From contig NC_086178.1 of assembly GCF_023053635.1 (NCBI RefSeq), positions 45,592,726-45,656,725 on the forward strand: a stretch of 64,000 nucleotides of DNA, in the 5' to 3' direction. Positions 23,150 to 36,239 of the stretch are shown in pieces; the first letter of the stretch is position 1; each line of letters opens with the position of its first letter. This DNA is from Elgaria multicarinata webbii (taxonomy: Eukaryota; Chordata; Lepidosauria; Squamata; Anguidae). The position numbers were made by a program, and so were the translations under genes. The notes below the pieces were generated by a model, which had not been told where the DNA came from, did not search any database, and saw nothing but the letters and a program-made list of their open reading frames with translations.

Positions 23150-25860
23150 TTGACACCATCTCCAAAAGAGGGAATTTGTGTTTGTATTGTAGCCACCTTG
23201 TGGCACATCTTGTCTCTTGAACAAAAGCTGTTGATAACACTAACATTCTAAGCATAAGTTGTGCCACACAGAAGCTACCAACCATAAGTAAATTTATTCT
23301 TTTGGGACCTGTGTCCAGGCCAACACTCTGTCATTTCATTTGACTTTATACTACCACACAACAAATGTGAAGAAGAACTGCTGAGAAGATTGTGGCCACA
23401 AAATCCAATGGGAATGAAATCTTTGGACTGTTTTGTTTACTAACTGGTGAAAGAAATAATGCTTCAAACAACACTTATTTTGAAAGTTACTATGGCTGAA
23501 TTTTGCTAAGTTCCAGAATAGAAAATTGGCGTTGCCAAAAGCTGGTTCATAATTTCAAAGCATTCTCAGTGCACATGTCTCACACTAAAAGCCTAGTAAC
23601 TCAATTAAAACACTGCATTCACAGAATCCTTTAAGATGTCCCATGAATACCCAACAGGATGTCTCTTCTGAGAATTCACTCTCCCTCTACCAAAGCACTT
23701 GAAGAGTTAAATGGCCGCCTTTTATGCCAATGGCTCATTTAAATTTTTAACGCGCTGAAAACAGAACAATTATCCTTGTGGAAATATCCCTTGGGGTTTT
23801 GAGGACTGTACTAGTCCTTATGAATAAATTTCCATTTGCTCTATAGGAATGTGCACTTTCCAGTCTATTATATGGAGACACACTATTGTTTCATAACAAT
23901 GGTATGTTCATTGTTATTAATGACATAGGAAGTATGAGGTCATTAGTCATCAGAACGTAAGAAAGGCTCTTAGCAGACTGAGCATTAGGGTCCACTTTAG
24001 CTGAATTGGTGCACAGCAGTATCCTGGCGAAATATTACTGTACTCCACTTGCATATATAAACCTCTCCTTTTCTTTAAAAACAGTAAGCAGTGCTGGCAC
24101 ATAGTTACAGCAATGTATTGTGTCTGGGATACCACATACTGAATAAGGGCCCATCCCAGTATGTTTACCCTTTTCCCAAGCACAAAAAGCTCTTCCCTCC
24201 GTTTTATTATTTTGCTGCTTACTATTACTGCATATCAAAAATGGCCATCTTAGGTAAACACCATTTCTGTCGGGCAGCCATTTTCTGACATCTGAATACA
24301 CACCATCACAGCTCTGAAGATACGGTGCCAGATGGGCAGCAGGCATAGATGTGTCTACCAGGAACTGTCGGGGCAATAGCCATCTTCTGCATATCCATCC
24401 CATATTATTTGTTAGTCTCGGTGGCCATCTGCATATTCCTAACGATGCCTGAAAAAACTGTAGCACCAAAGTCTAATATAGTTTTAGTGTTACTGACTGA
24501 GTGCTAAGAAATATTGAAGGGATCCATTTAGTTCCATTTTTTTTTCAGAACCAATGTTATCATTTTGAATATTTTATGTCGTTGCTTACTTATTCACACA
24601 ATTTTATTGCACACCGTTCCATAAGATCACAGTGATCTAGAATAATTTAGTCAAACACAATCCCATTAATGCTAACAAGTTTTTAATTAAAGCAAAAATA
24701 GCTATTCATTACATTTAGTAGCTGGATTGAATCAATATATGCATTTATTTTCCCCGAGAGATGAGACTGTGATTGCAAAGAGAACCTAAATCTCACCGTC
24801 ACATCTTGACATGGACAAAAACTTTCTCCCTTCCTCGCTCATTTTTTTGCTGCCTTCTTTCCTTAAACTAAAGAATGAAATACTCCAGCATTGTGAATGT
24901 AACTTGATGCTGATGACAGTTGGCAGCTGCAGTCCTCTCAACAGACTGAATCAAATAAAAGCATTAGGTCTTGTCCCCAAGGAGAACGACAGGTGTTCAC
25001 TCTGCCTTCTTTGTTTCCTTTTCCCCCCTCTCTCCCTACCCCCACACTTTGGTAATGTATGTCATATTTTCACTTGCCAAGAAAATGAAATACATCTATT
25101 GTTTGTGTGAAAACAACATCACAGACAGTCATCAACAAGATACGTTCAAGGGTGAGTTATTTGCTTGCAATGGTGGCCCTGCTTAGTATAACTTCAGTGT
25201 CTTGGATTATTTGTGTTTATCTCTCCATAACATCAACCAACACAACCACAATTTAATGCACACACTGAATTTTAGCAGCATTTTAGCTTGAATTCACTTG
25301 AGCTTCCATATATAATTGCTTCTAGCAACGGTGCTTGGCTGCCAAATAGATCCCCGTAATAGTACTCTGAAAAAGTGCATGATAAAAAGAAACCAATATT
25401 TAGGTGGCGGGGTTGCTAACATTTGTCTTTTGCCAGCATGTAGTAGCGGTGTTTGACACACAGAGACAAATGGGCAGATAAATATCCTTTCTGCTCTTTT
25501 ATGTATCCATTTTACTTCTGGATTTTTAGGCTAAATTTGCAAAGCAAAATAAATAAATAAAACCACAATGGAATTCTGGATTATTCCTTGAAAGTGGGTG
25601 CATATTAATCTCTAAAGCCATGTGAACTAGATGTTGACTTTTAAAAGTGGATATTGTTAGAGACTACAGTCTCTAAATACATTGAGGAGCTCTTGATGGA
25701 AGCAAAGACTGGATTAGATATGTTCACTCCCAGCTTAGAAATGTTGAGGGTTCCTTGAAGAGCGCTGAGCATCTTTGTGCCCTCAAAGGTGTAGATTCTC
25801 TCACCCTGGCCTTTCAATGTTCCACCTCCTGTCTTCTGCTATAGTAAGCAGAAGTTCTAG
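23150..25860. other. Intergenic AT-rich spacer
   Basis: No gene or nameable repeat. 24730-25100 is free of repeats and contains GGCAGCTGCAG (E-box CAGCTG), a weak candidate for a conserved non-coding element. Confidence 0.35.
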
Positions 25861-25864
25861 CTTT

Positions 25865-26672
25865 GGGTTGTATCCAATGTTAGTCTAACTTAAGTTATGT
25901 TCATATCAATGTGTCTACTCTAAATTTGACTAACGCTGGATACGACTCTGTTCTGCAATGGGTACAAGACCAGAGCAAGCAGCTGGGCCACTCTGCATGA
26001 TAAATGAAGTCTGTTAGCCTCATCCATTTCTGATGCCCACGGGCAAGCAGATTTTGTTGTATGTTCAAAACTCAGCTCCTTTGACCTGTTTTCAAGGGAG
26101 CCAAGATGTAATGCTTCCCTCTAGTTGTTTTGGACTTCAGCTGCCATGAACCCCAGCCAGCATGGCCAATAGTGAGGAATGCTAGGAGTTCTAGACCAAA
26201 ACATCTGGGGCACCAGGTTGGAGAAGGATGGTGTAATATAATCTGCAAAGTGCTCAGATTCTGCATCAGGAAATAGGTTGTGGTACCTTGCATCGCAATC
26301 CCAGTGGTGACCACCTTCACCTAGTGAGTGTACTTAAGTCATCAAACACTACTACAGGAAGTAGGGTTAAATAAGCAAGTGGTAAGAGTATCATCACTGC
26401 AAGACATGGATGCTGTTCAGATGATCGAACAACCCACTGTGGCTTGTACTGGCAGCCATTTTGAATGCTGAAGCTGCAGGGTTATAGGAGACAACAAGCC
26501 ACAGTGGACAGGGGTAATGGTGTGAACCAGACCGATGTTTCATTGCCTGTGCTCTTTAAGAGGATACCCTAGCCCAGGGGCAGGGAGCCTGTGGCCTTCC
26601 AGATCTTGTTGGATTCCAGTTGCTATAAACCCCAGCCTGCATGGGCAATAGTAAGGAATAATGGGGGTTGTA
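25865..26672. repeat. Cluster of palindromic MITE copies
   Basis: 25868-25948 (TCCAATGTTAGTCTAAC with inverted half), 26110-26235 (TTTTGGACTTCAGCTGCCAT ... CACCAGGTTGGAGAAGG), 26410-26530 (ACAACCCACTGTGGCTTGT inverted pair) and 26573-26672 (GGGGCAGGGAGCCTGTGGCC). Boundaries approximate. Confidence 0.5.
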
Positions 26673-26884
26673 GGTGCCATAGCCGTTTAATAGTGCACTA
26701 TTGAGATGTGTATATAGTGTTGATCAGGAATATCTATCTATCTATCTTTAGCAGTTTTGTTGCACCGACACTGTGGGTGACTCAGTGATCTTCCTTCTCA
26801 TCAGGGAATTCCTTCATACCCTCTTTAACTGCCTGGTGACTTTTCTGAATAGCACAATAAATTGGACCATATCTTTTTTGACAG

Positions 26885-27605
26885 GAGTGCTAGCATAAAT
26901 TAGGGGAAATCAGGGAAACTGATGCCAGCAAATGCCATTGGCATTGCAGTAGAGATTGTGCACACTAGCGCAGCATCATATATGGTGTGGCGAATGTGGA
27001 TAGGGAGAAATCTTTCTCCTTCTCTCATAATACTAGAACCCAGGGTCATCCCATGAAGCTGATTGGTGGGAGATTCAGGACAGATAAAAGGAAGTACTTC
27101 ACACAGCACATAGCTAAACTATGGAATTCACTACCACAAGATGTGGTGACGGCCACCAATTTGGCTGTCTTTAAAAGGGGGTTGGATAAATTCCTGGAGG
27201 AGAAGGCTTCCAATGGCTACTAGTCCTGATGGCTATGTAGTACCTCCAGTATCTGAGGCAGTAAACCTATATGAACCAGTTGCTGGGAAACATGTGCGGG
27301 AGGGTGCTGTTGTATCTGTGTCCTGCTTGTGGCTTCCTAGTCGACATGGCCACACTGACCCTGTTCAGATGACATGCTAAGCCACAGTGGACAAGCATTT
27401 TGAGCTAAATGTTATGGCTTAGCATGTCATGTGAACCACTCCTAACTTTGGTGGCTACATAATCACAGTTTAAACATGCTCACAAACTATTCTGCAAAAG
27501 GGTTAGCGGCCTAACTATGGCTTCGCATGTTGTCAGAACAGGCCCTGTGTGAACAGAGTGCTGGACTAGATGGATCCTTGGTCTGATCCAGCATGGCTTT
27601 CCTTA
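26885..27605 (+). mobile_element. LINE-derived composite repeat with nested MITE
   Basis: 27060-27220 encodes KYFTQHIAKLWNSLPQDVV and VFKRGLDKFLEEK, the conserved end of a LINE-type ORF. 27540-27605 is the common GCTGGACTAGATGGATCCTT tail. Another palindromic element (about 27355-27545, with GACATGCTAAGCC and inverted GGCTTAGCATGTC) interrupts it. Related copies: 4025-4500 (minus), 34985-35460 (plus). Confidence 0.65.
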
Positions 27606-27947
27606 TGTTTTTAAGTTATGTCAGCACTAGTGTCGAATAGGCTACAACGTATTGTCTTTACTAATGTCATTGGCACTACATCTCTACCCTCCTTCCAGGG
27701 ACATGCACATCTGAAGCAAGAGGGGGAAAGTATGACAAATAACTCCAGTTTCAACTTGAGTAGCTGTTGACAAGCTATGTATCAACAATACCATAATCAT
27801 TCTAGAGTTCCAAATGATCCAGGGTGGAAACACGGCATATTGTAAACTGATCAATATTGGACCTGCAAAAAAATCCTTGAGTCTTTTTTAAATTATTGCG
27901 AAATAATCGTAATGATGACATAATTATAATAGTAAGACTCAGGCCTT

Positions 27948-28083
27948 AGCTAGACCTAAGGATTATCCCAGGCAAATGGAGGGGTTGTCCCGGCCTGCTC
28001 CCTGGATCTCCTGTGTGTCATTTGGATGCACAGGGATGATCCCGGGACAATCCCGGGATATAGGCCTGGTCTAGCCATGGCCT
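27948..28083. mobile_element. Short DNA element, 3-bp TSD (TCA)
   Basis: Ends GGCCTTAGCTAGACC and GGTCTAGCCATGGCC with TCA on both sides. Internal TGTGTCATTTGGATGCACAG belongs to the seven-member family, and a GGGACAATCCCGGGATATAG block precedes the right end. Confidence 0.65.
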
Positions 28084-28289
28084 CAGTGCCACTTCTCCGC
28101 AGCTTCTCTCGTTCCTTTAAGTAAAAAACTGCTTCCCACCAGATTTTGCTTTCTTCCATATTTCTAGAGAGAGTCATTGCATGACAGCTTCAATTGCACC
28201 TCCATGCATATTATGTAATGGATAAATTCCAGTCTGGTACTGAAGCAATCCTTTGGAAGCTGCTCAGCTTTTGCAACAGGCTGGTTCAT

Positions 28290-28440
28290 GGGTATGCTGT
28301 AGATTAGATGCTCCTTGATCTGTCTGCTGCTTTTGACACCATACACCATGTTGTCCTTGGAATGTTTAGAACAGATGGCAGAATTGTCTGGAGTTGGTCG
28401 GCCTTCATTCAAATATTATCTTGCAAGTGGCTGCTAATTT
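28290..28440 (+). mobile_element. L2-like reverse-transcriptase fragment
   Basis: Plus-strand translation contains LLDLSAAFDTIHH, the DLSAAFDTVDH block of CR1/L2 reverse transcriptase. The frame ends shortly after; only a fragment remains. Confidence 0.65.
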
Positions 28441-28449
28441 GCTAGTTAA

Positions 28450-29810
28450 ACATTCCATTCCTCCAAGCAGGGCTCTGACTAGCAGGAATTGGCTTTGCTT
28501 TTTAGGAGCTTTGCAACCCGTCTTTCTTTCGGTATTCTATTTTCTCTGGATGCTGATTGGGTTAGATTTTTCCTGTGCTCAAACTTACTTTATCTGGGGG
28601 GCTGTCAGATCTTCTTTTCTAACCTTAATAAATACCTTGTCTCTACAGCTCCTCCCTTTTATCTTTCTATCAGTAGAAAGATAGAAAGTTAGACAGTGTT
28701 GTTAGGTCATCTCAAGCAGTGCAAAATTTTCTTTGGGAAGAGCACAGGACAAGTTTGATATTTTGTAACATTTGCAAATATATTTTTGCATATAAGAATT
28801 AACCATTTTAAAAATAATGTGCATTTTTCAAAAATCTTATTTCATCTTTTCCCCCATAATGGAATTCAAGAAGGCCTACAGAGCATATTTAAGTACAGAC
28901 CTGACCCAGGCATTACAACAGGTAATTTTGTTTCCACAGCCCAAATTCAAACTATTCTCCCACATTCAAACTATTCTGCCACATTCAGCCACTGAAACAG
29001 CCACTTCCCATTGGATCCAATTAATCAGGATTCTATTGTGTAACATCATGTTTTCAGCATACATAGTTTTAGAAGTTCCATGTTCCAGTCTGACAAGTTT
29101 GGTTAGGCTTCTGTGCATACTCCCCCTTCCATTGGGCTGGGATTCATGCACACAGCACATTGCTGTGCATACAGCAGAACCCCTGGATGGAATCATATAT
29201 CTCGCAACTGGGACAGTATATGCAGTTCTTGACACTGGATTGTAAATGCAGCAGTGCTGAACAGATGGCTGGCATTCTCTGCTTTGACAGTACTGGCCAC
29301 CTTTGCAGGAGGTTGGGAGAATTGAATCCTGAGATGAATAATTGTTAGTTGATAGCTAATATTCAGTAGAATTAGTTGCCAGTGCTTGATTTCTAAAAAA
29401 GAAAAAAGCAAATGAAAGAAAGGGAAATCAGAATGGGCAGTGAAAGAACAAATACAGAGCTTCTCCATGTGAGTTTATTGCACCTTTGTGATCAGTCACT
29501 CACAGAAATTTGCAGTTCCTTTTCACTGTCAACCTCTGATGCCTCTCCCGCTGTTTACAAGTGGGAATCCATCATTTTATAAGCCTCTGCAAAAGCAGTA
29601 ATAAATGAAAAACACGCTATAAAACACGCCATCTGCTGGTGGTAGAATTGAAACGTATGGGAAGGAACTGGCAAAAACAAGCAGGGGAAATGTGTGTATT
29701 GTGCCGATTGTTAAACCCCCAAAGACTCCAGAAGTCAAAGCCTGGGTAAGACTGCAAGATTTTTGCTGAATATGGAGAAGAAGCTCATAGAGATTCTACT
29801 CAGAGGGCTT
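28450..29810. other. Intergenic spacer
   Basis: No gene recognised. Tandem pair ACATTCAAACTATTC / ACATTCAAACTATTC at about 28942-28978. Confidence 0.35.
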
Positions 29811-29814
29811 AGAG

Positions 29815-30515
29815 CAAGGATGGGGAATGTGTGGTGCTCCAGATACTCCCACCATCCTTTCCCATTAACTATGTTGATTAGGGGCTGATGGACATTGCTG
29901 TCCAACAACATCTGGAGGGCCCACTTCTAGCTTATAGGGTGCTTCCAGACAGATGGTTCCTAGCACTACCAACCAAAAGGCATTGTGCAGCTATTCCGTC
30001 TTTCCCTTCTTAATAGATTTTGATTTTCTGGTGAAAAAAAATATACAGAAGAACTAGTGGGAAAACACCGGAGGGTTCCAAATGGAAGATGATATCAGGA
30101 CCATAGAAAAATCAGGTTGACTGCATAATAAAAGCCTCGTCTGGAAGCACCCGTAGTCTCTTTTAGGGTGCTTCTAAAGGAGGTGTTTATCATGCTTTTG
30201 CCCAGCCCCATTTGTGGAATTTTACCTGGGGTTCAGACATCATTGTCTTCCACTGGTAAACCACCCATGTTTATCCTCTGCTTCTCCCATCTCTTTTCTC
30301 CACCCCCCCCCCAAAAAAAGACAGACTACAGGGATGGGGTAGTAAAATCGACATTGAGGTTTTAGTCCAATAAGTGTAAGGGTGCATTCCTTTGTATGTG
30401 TAGACAGAAAAAAGTCCTACAGCTACCAGCATTTCCCAGCCAGCATGGCCCTTTGGGAAATGCTGGACGTGGTAGGACTTTATTCTGTCTAAATATGCAT
30501 AAGATTCTGCCCTAA
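29815..30515. repeat. Palindromic MITE copies
   Basis: 29815-29932 (GCAAGGATGGGGAATGTGTG ... ACATCTGGAGGGCCCA) and 30378-30512 (GACAGAAAAAAGTCCTACAG with an inverted GTAGGACTTTATTCTGTC). Confidence 0.6.
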
Positions 30516-31267
30516 AAGTCATTTATTCTCTTTTGTTTTTCATTTGCTATTAATTTAATTGGGGGGGATTTTAATGAATTCTAATTCTAAAGAAGCATTT
30601 AAATATTAGCACTTTTAATAAATCTGAATGTTTGCTGATATGAGCAAACGTTTATCTTGCACTGAAGCCAACAGGTTCTCAGCGAGCTCTTTAAAAACTA
30701 ATATGCCACAACACTTCTTTTTCAACTTTCACAACATCTGCACAGTCCCAGTAGAAACTGTTCATCCATGTCCACTCCACTATCCAGTCTTTTCTTCCTA
30801 AGGTAAATTGTAAACTCTCTAAGGCAAAGGTGGTGCAATTTCTATGTAGTCACCATTAAAGTGTTACACTTGAGCAGTGCACACAGGCCTGGTCTTGCTT
30901 GCTACATTAAATGGTTTTCTTAAGGAAGGTCATTATAGGCATCTGTCATTACAGCGGCTGCTCCTTGCTCTTCCGAGAAGCAAGGGTAAGGATAGCCAGC
31001 AGACAATAAGCCTATATTATATTACCTTCAGTGAGGACCATTTGGTACCCTGGCACAACTCTTCTTGCACCTAGAGCATTTCCTCCTAATCTAGTTTATG
31101 GTACTATAAATGCATACTTGTTTACTGTACTTGCACATAAAGTCTGCCTGTCTTCCCTCCAGGTTTGCTCTTCTGAGGCTGGAATAGCACCATCTGAAGG
31201 TGTTCAAACCAGAGCAATTTGTCCCTAAGGAAATGCAGTTCTTCCCCCCCCCCCCCCAGGTAGCACA

Positions 31268-32078
31268 TTCACTGGTACTAATATTCAAAACCCTAAACAG
31301 TCTGGGGTCAGGTCTGAAGGAACGCTCAGATAACCTGCTCAGACCCTAAGATAATCCTCAGGGGTTCTTTTCCATGAGCCCCTGCCAAAGGAAGTGAGGC
31401 AGGTGGCTACCAGGTAGGGTGACCATATGAAAAGGAGGACAGGGCTCCTGTATCTTTAACAGTAATGTAGAAAAGGGAATTTCAGCAGGTATGAATTGAA
31501 GAGAGTGAAATTTCCTTTTCATCACAACAGTTAAAGCTACACTAGCTATAGTAGAGTGGCCAGATACAAAAGAGGGCAGGGCTTCTGCCGCTTTAAATGT
31601 TGTGATGAAGAAGGAATTTCACCCTCTTCAATTGACACCTGCTGAAATTCCCTTTTCTACATTACTGTTAAAGATACAGGAGCCCTGTCCTCCTTTTCAT
31701 ATGGTCACCCTACTACCAGGGGGAGAGCCTTTTCTGCTGTGGCACCCCGGCTGTGGAATGATCACCCTAGAGAGGTTTGCCTGGCACCTATGTTATACCC
31801 TTTTTGGCGCCAGGTGAAGACCTTTTTATTTTCCCAGCATGTAAACAGTTTATCATCTTAGTTTGTTTTTAACTTTGCTGTTTTAAATCTGTATTTTAAA
31901 TCTCTGCATTGCTGCTTTGTTTTATCCTGGTTGTGCTTTTATATAGTACTTTTATACTGTGTTTTTATACTGTTGTTTGTTTTATACTTTGAATTGTCTC
32001 CATGATTTTAATTTTTGTAAACTGCCCAGAGAGCTTCGTCTATTGGGTGGTATAGAAATACAATAAATAAATAGAGAC
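31268..32078 (+). mobile_element. L2-like LINE 3' end, split by a hAT MITE
   Basis: Before the insertion the plus strand is LINE ORF2-like. After it, GRAFSAVAP is followed by a LWND motif and FLFSQ. The element closes with AACTGCCCAGAGAGCTTCG, a GGTATAGAAATA block and (AATA)n. Same tail type at 44845-44905 and 45185-45290. 5'-truncated. Confidence 0.75.
31415..31712. mobile_element. hAT MITE with perfect 8-bp TSD, inside the L2 copy
   Basis: 298 bp with inverted ends TAGGGTGACCATATGAAAAG / CTTTTCATATGGTCACCCTA, flanked by CTACCAGG on both sides (31407-31414 and 31713-31720). A second copy is at 41704-42005. Confidence 0.92.
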
Positions 32079-32081
32079 TGA

Positions 32082-32432
32082 GGCCTTAGCTAGACCTACC
32101 TGAAAGTCTGGACATTTGGAACTTTTAAAGAGACAGGAGCGCAGGAGTACTCGAGCGACTCATGGTGAGGTGTGTGTGTGTGTTTTTTAAAAATTGATTT
32201 CTCCCACTCTCCCCACCCTACCAAGTGCGCAGCTCCCAGCTCCGTGCGAGTAATCGCGCGGATCCAGGTAAACCTGTGGAAACAGGCCACACGCTCGGCC
32301 AAAGGGTAGGGCTGTATCCTGGGGCAAGGGAGGGATGATCCCTCCCTGATCCTGGGATCCCCTGTGCGTCATGTAGACGCACAGGGACGATCGCAGGTAT
32401 CGCCCCAGGATATAGCCTGGTCTAGCTAAGCC
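32082..32432. mobile_element. DNA element of the seven-member family
   Basis: Ends GGCCTTAGCTAGACCTACC and GGTCTAGCTAAGCC. Subterminal GTGCGTCATGTAGACGCAC (about 32355-32373). Flanks TGA/TAA are a possible worn 3-bp duplication. Confidence 0.6.
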
Positions 32433-32629
32433 TAAGATGTTTGATAAGGCAACACAAGTATCATGAGTTGAATAATGTTTGTGATATAAGGAGTGACACA
32501 ACTCCCATTTCTGTGAACTTTTTAATGTTTTGTTTTGCTTCTCTGCCCCCCTTCGCCCCCCAATTCTTGCAAGGAGGTGCCTTCCCCTGCCTCTTGTGCT
32601 GGTGTCCTGCAATATTTGCTCTTTCCCTA

Positions 32630-32982
32630 AAGCAGGGGTGGGTAACTTGCAGCCTTTCAAGTGTTCGTGGACTGCAACTTCCACCTGCCCTAGCCAGCCT
32701 AGCCAGTGGTGAAGGATGATGGGAGTTGTAGTTCAACAACAGCTGGAGGACCACAAGTTGCCCATCCCTGCCCAACAGCACCAAAATGTACAATGCAAGA
32801 TGCTTTTTTTGCTTGTTACTTTGCAATTCAGTATGTATACCAGCTTTCCCTAATCTGACACTCTCCAGTAATTTGGGGCCAGAACTCCCAGCATTCCTGT
32901 CCATTGTTCCTGATTCCTGGGGTTGCTGGGAGTTGAAGTTCAAAATATCTGGAGGGCACCAGGCTGGGGAAGTCAGATGTAC
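32630..32982. repeat. Two neighbouring palindromic MITE copies
   Basis: 32632-32772 pairs GCAGGGGTGGGTAACTTGCA with an inverted TTGCCCATCCCTGC. 32838-32975 pairs TATACCAGCTTTCCC with CACCAGGCTGGGGAAG. Same general family as 37634-37765, 41257-41430 and 61205-61330. Confidence 0.7.
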
Positions 32983-32984
32983 AC

Positions 32985-33960
32985 AGGTGGTGCTATATAA
33001 ATAATAGTATTTTTGATTGTTTTATAATGAATCATGTTGTAAAGATTGTTAACTGTTTAGAGCACAGTTGGAAAGCCAGAGTCTGATATAGGGGAAGGGG
33101 TGGCAAAAGTTCGCCCAGAACATTTATTCTTTCTAACCTGAGAATTTCCCTCCTCCTCCTCTCCCAAACCAGCCATCAGCATGCTGTGATGACACAGCAT
33201 GGCAGGGTGATGGAGAGATATTCCCCACATGCTCAGAGGCATGGCTTTTACTTAGCCCTGGCTCATGTGAAATACTTGATAGGCTGTTCTTCTAATCTTT
33301 TATCTTTCAGCTCCATACTGAAATGCTGACATGCAGCGATGCTCTCCCTGCAGTTTATGGAACAGAGGAAATGTTAATTATCAAAAAAGATCTACAGGCG
33401 AACTATTCACTCTGATAATTAAATTTCTTCTCCCCGCAGGAATGCCACCCATCAACACACAGCTATCAACTTGCTAGAAAAAATTCCTTTAGGGTGAAAT
33501 TTGGCTTTACTTTATATTTGTTTTTCAAAAGAGAGCTGCTGTTGCTGCAATAATTTATATTACAATAGGGTTGGTAAACTTCCAGGCCTTATACATTTCA
33601 CACAAGGCCTGTGGTTCTAGGGATGCTTGACACTTTGCATTTTTCTACATGAGGACAAACTCTTACCTTACCAAGGTATTTTTCAAGCATCACCTTCAAA
33701 CTATACATTCGGACTATTCACATGACAGGCAGCTATCCCACGGTGAGGCTGCAGCGTGTGTAGCCACTGTTTTGATTGTGCATCCCCTGCTTGGGGGCTG
33801 CTATGCCATGGAAAGCTGGAAGTGTGACTTATGTAAAACCTTTGTACAACCCATGGTCTGTTTTCGGGTTATGTAAGAGTTGTTTAACCCTCACGTAACT
33901 GGTTAAAGAACAGAAAGTGATAGGAATAAATGGACAATTCTTCCCATGGAGAAATGTAAA
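32985..33960. other. Intergenic spacer with a possible regulatory stretch
   Basis: 33300-33440 is repeat-free and has TTAATTATC with an inverted-like GATAATTAA 40 bases on (homeodomain-type words). 33700-33900 is a degraded palindromic element. No gene. Confidence 0.3.
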
Positions 33961-33966
33961 TTGTGG

Positions 33967-34150
33967 AATCACATAGCAATCAGTATTGGGACCAATACTG
34001 TCCCACTTGTTCATAAATTATCTGCAATTTAGCAGTGGGGTGGCCATGTTTGCTGATGGCACAAGATTATTAAGGGTGGTTAAAACAAAAAGAGTTTACA
34101 AAGAGGTACAGAAGGATCTTTCCAAATTGCTGGAATGGCCATCAAAATAG
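33967..34150 (+). mobile_element. LINE reverse-transcriptase fragment (CR1/L2 clade)
   Basis: Plus-strand translation shows LSHLFINYLQ, then VAMFADGTRLLRVVKTK, the counterpart of FADDTKL with one catalytic aspartate changed to glycine. Homologous to the minus-strand piece at 18700-19025. Confidence 0.7.
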
Positions 34151-34984
34151 TAAGTGCAGTTGAATTCAAGCAAAGTGATGCTCTTGAAGACAGGAGGGAA
34201 TACCTAGTCCCTGTCTTTTTTGTTACATGCGTGAAGGTTTACAAGAGCCAACTTTAGGTAAATAATCATTAGTATTAGAGTAAAACCTTGGGCTCAGAGG
34301 AAAGGGGGTAGAGCACCAATAGGCATTTGGCAATCGTTATTTCTTCTTTTTTCTGCTTTTCAGGTCCGATAGGAACTCCCTATATCTGGGGCATAAAACG
34401 TTGTTTTAAACATTTGTAAAAAATTTTTTAAAATCCACATATTATCCTTTTCCCCACTGATGAAGACCTTTTATGGTTGAAACGCGTTTGGGGATTTTTG
34501 TTTGATGCTTATTGTATTGGACTATTTTGTTTAAATTTTAAATGTATGTATTTGCTTTAAGATTAAAAAATATTTTCTACTAATGATATGATTTTATTGT
34601 AAGCATAGTTATACCAATTTGATATATTGTTTTTATCATTTTCCTTAAACTTACTTTGTTTTCAGGTTTGGTTTTGGTTTAAGACAACACTTTTTCACAT
34701 TTCGGCATGTTGGGGAACAACATCCCAACTTTGTGTATATGCTCATGGGGTCCAACCTGGTGGTGACTGACCAAGAAAGCGATCTTGAGGTTATAGCAGA
34801 CAGCTCAATGAAAATGGTGAGCCTGCTTTGAAAAAGGCAAATTGCAGGTGGGGCATAATTTGAAAAGGAATCAAAAGTAAAACTCCCAATATCATACTTC
34901 TCATATAAAAACGTATGTTGTTACCACACTTGGAACCAAAATGATCAAGGGGTTGGAGCAACTTTTCTGTGAGGAAAGAGTACA

Positions 34985-35460
34985 ATGACTAGGACTGTAG
35001 AATTGTACAGAATTATATATGGTGTGTAGAAAGTAGACAGGGAGACATTTTTTTTCTCCTGTCTCATAATACTAGAACTCACAGTTATCCCGTGAAAGTG
35101 ACTGGGGGGAAATTCAGAGTAGAGAAAAGGAATTACTTCTTCACAAAGTGCAGAAACTATGGAAGTTGCTACCACAAGATGTAGTGATACCCATTAACTT
35201 AGATGGCTTTAAAAGGGAAATATGTGAATTGTGGGGAGGGGAAGCTATCAACAACTACAGGTCATGACAACTACATGTTACCTCCAAGACTGAAACCATT
35301 ATGCCTCTGTATACCAGTTGCTGGGGAACAGTAATGGGAGGGTGCTTTTGCATTCATGCCCTATTTGTGGGCTGCCCATAGGCAGCTCGTTGGCCACTAT
35401 GGGAGCAGAAAGCTGAGCTAGGCAGGCCTTTGGTCTAATCCAGTGTGGCTCTTAGGGAAG
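34985..35460 (+). mobile_element. LINE-derived composite repeat
   Basis: Parallels 26885-27605 block by block: ATATGGTGTGTAGAAAGTAG, CTCATAATACTAGAACTCAC, CTACCACAAGATGTAGTGAT, and a GTTGCTGGGGAACA block, ending in a GGTCTAATCCAGTGTGGCT tail. Confidence 0.65.
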
Positions 35461-35867
35461 GGGAGTTCCGAATCAGGAGAACAGAGGGATGCTTCCATCA
35501 TTTTATTGCCCTGCCTCATCCATATGGTTGTATGAAGGGGTTCCAGATGACAGTGTTGTCCACTCATAATCCTCCCCTGTTTTCCCACCAGTTCTTCTAA
35601 CTTTTTTCTTACCACAGAAAACCTGTTAAGAAGAAAAAGATGAAAGAGCTGTGCAATGCCTTTTCATTGGCAATGCTAGGAGCCCACCAACTGGAAGCAC
35701 CTGGAACAGGGGCGCAGAATGGGGGCCAAATCTGGCCCACCTAGGATCCCAATCCAACTGTCTGGGGTTCCCCAGATGGCCACACCCCTTCCCCCAACCC
35801 CCCCCACCTTTCTCCTGACCCCCTTTCCCCCAGCTACAGAACATTTGGTGGTTTCACATAATGAGAA

Positions 35868-36235
35868 CATAAGAAGAGCCATGCTGGATCATAGAATCAT
35901 AGAATACTAGAGTGGGAAGGGGCCCAACCCCCTGCTCAATGCAGGAATCCACCCTACATCATCCCTGACAGATGGTTGTCCAGCTGCCTCTTGAATGCCT
36001 CTAGTGTGGGAGAACCCACAACCTCCCTAGGTAACTGGTTCCATTGCCGTACTACTCTGACAGTCAGGAAGTTAGAGGATCAGACAAGGGTCCATCTAGT
36101 CCAGCACTCTGTTGACACAGTGGCCAACCAGCTGTTGACTAGGGACACACACACCCAAGTAGGACACGAGTGCAGGAGCACCTTCCAGCCCCTGTTCCCC
36201 AGCAACTGGTGTATATAGGCTTACTGCTGACTTCT
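35868..36235. mobile_element. CR1 3' end inserted in a composite repeat, 6-bp TSD
   Basis: A minus-strand CR1 end (35892-36076; ATAGAATCATAGAATACTAG is the complement of the CR1 3' tail) splits the common AAGAGCCATGCTGGATCAGA repeat. GGATCA flanks it on both sides (35886-35891 and 36077-36082). Confidence 0.75.
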
Positions 36236-36239
36236 GTGC

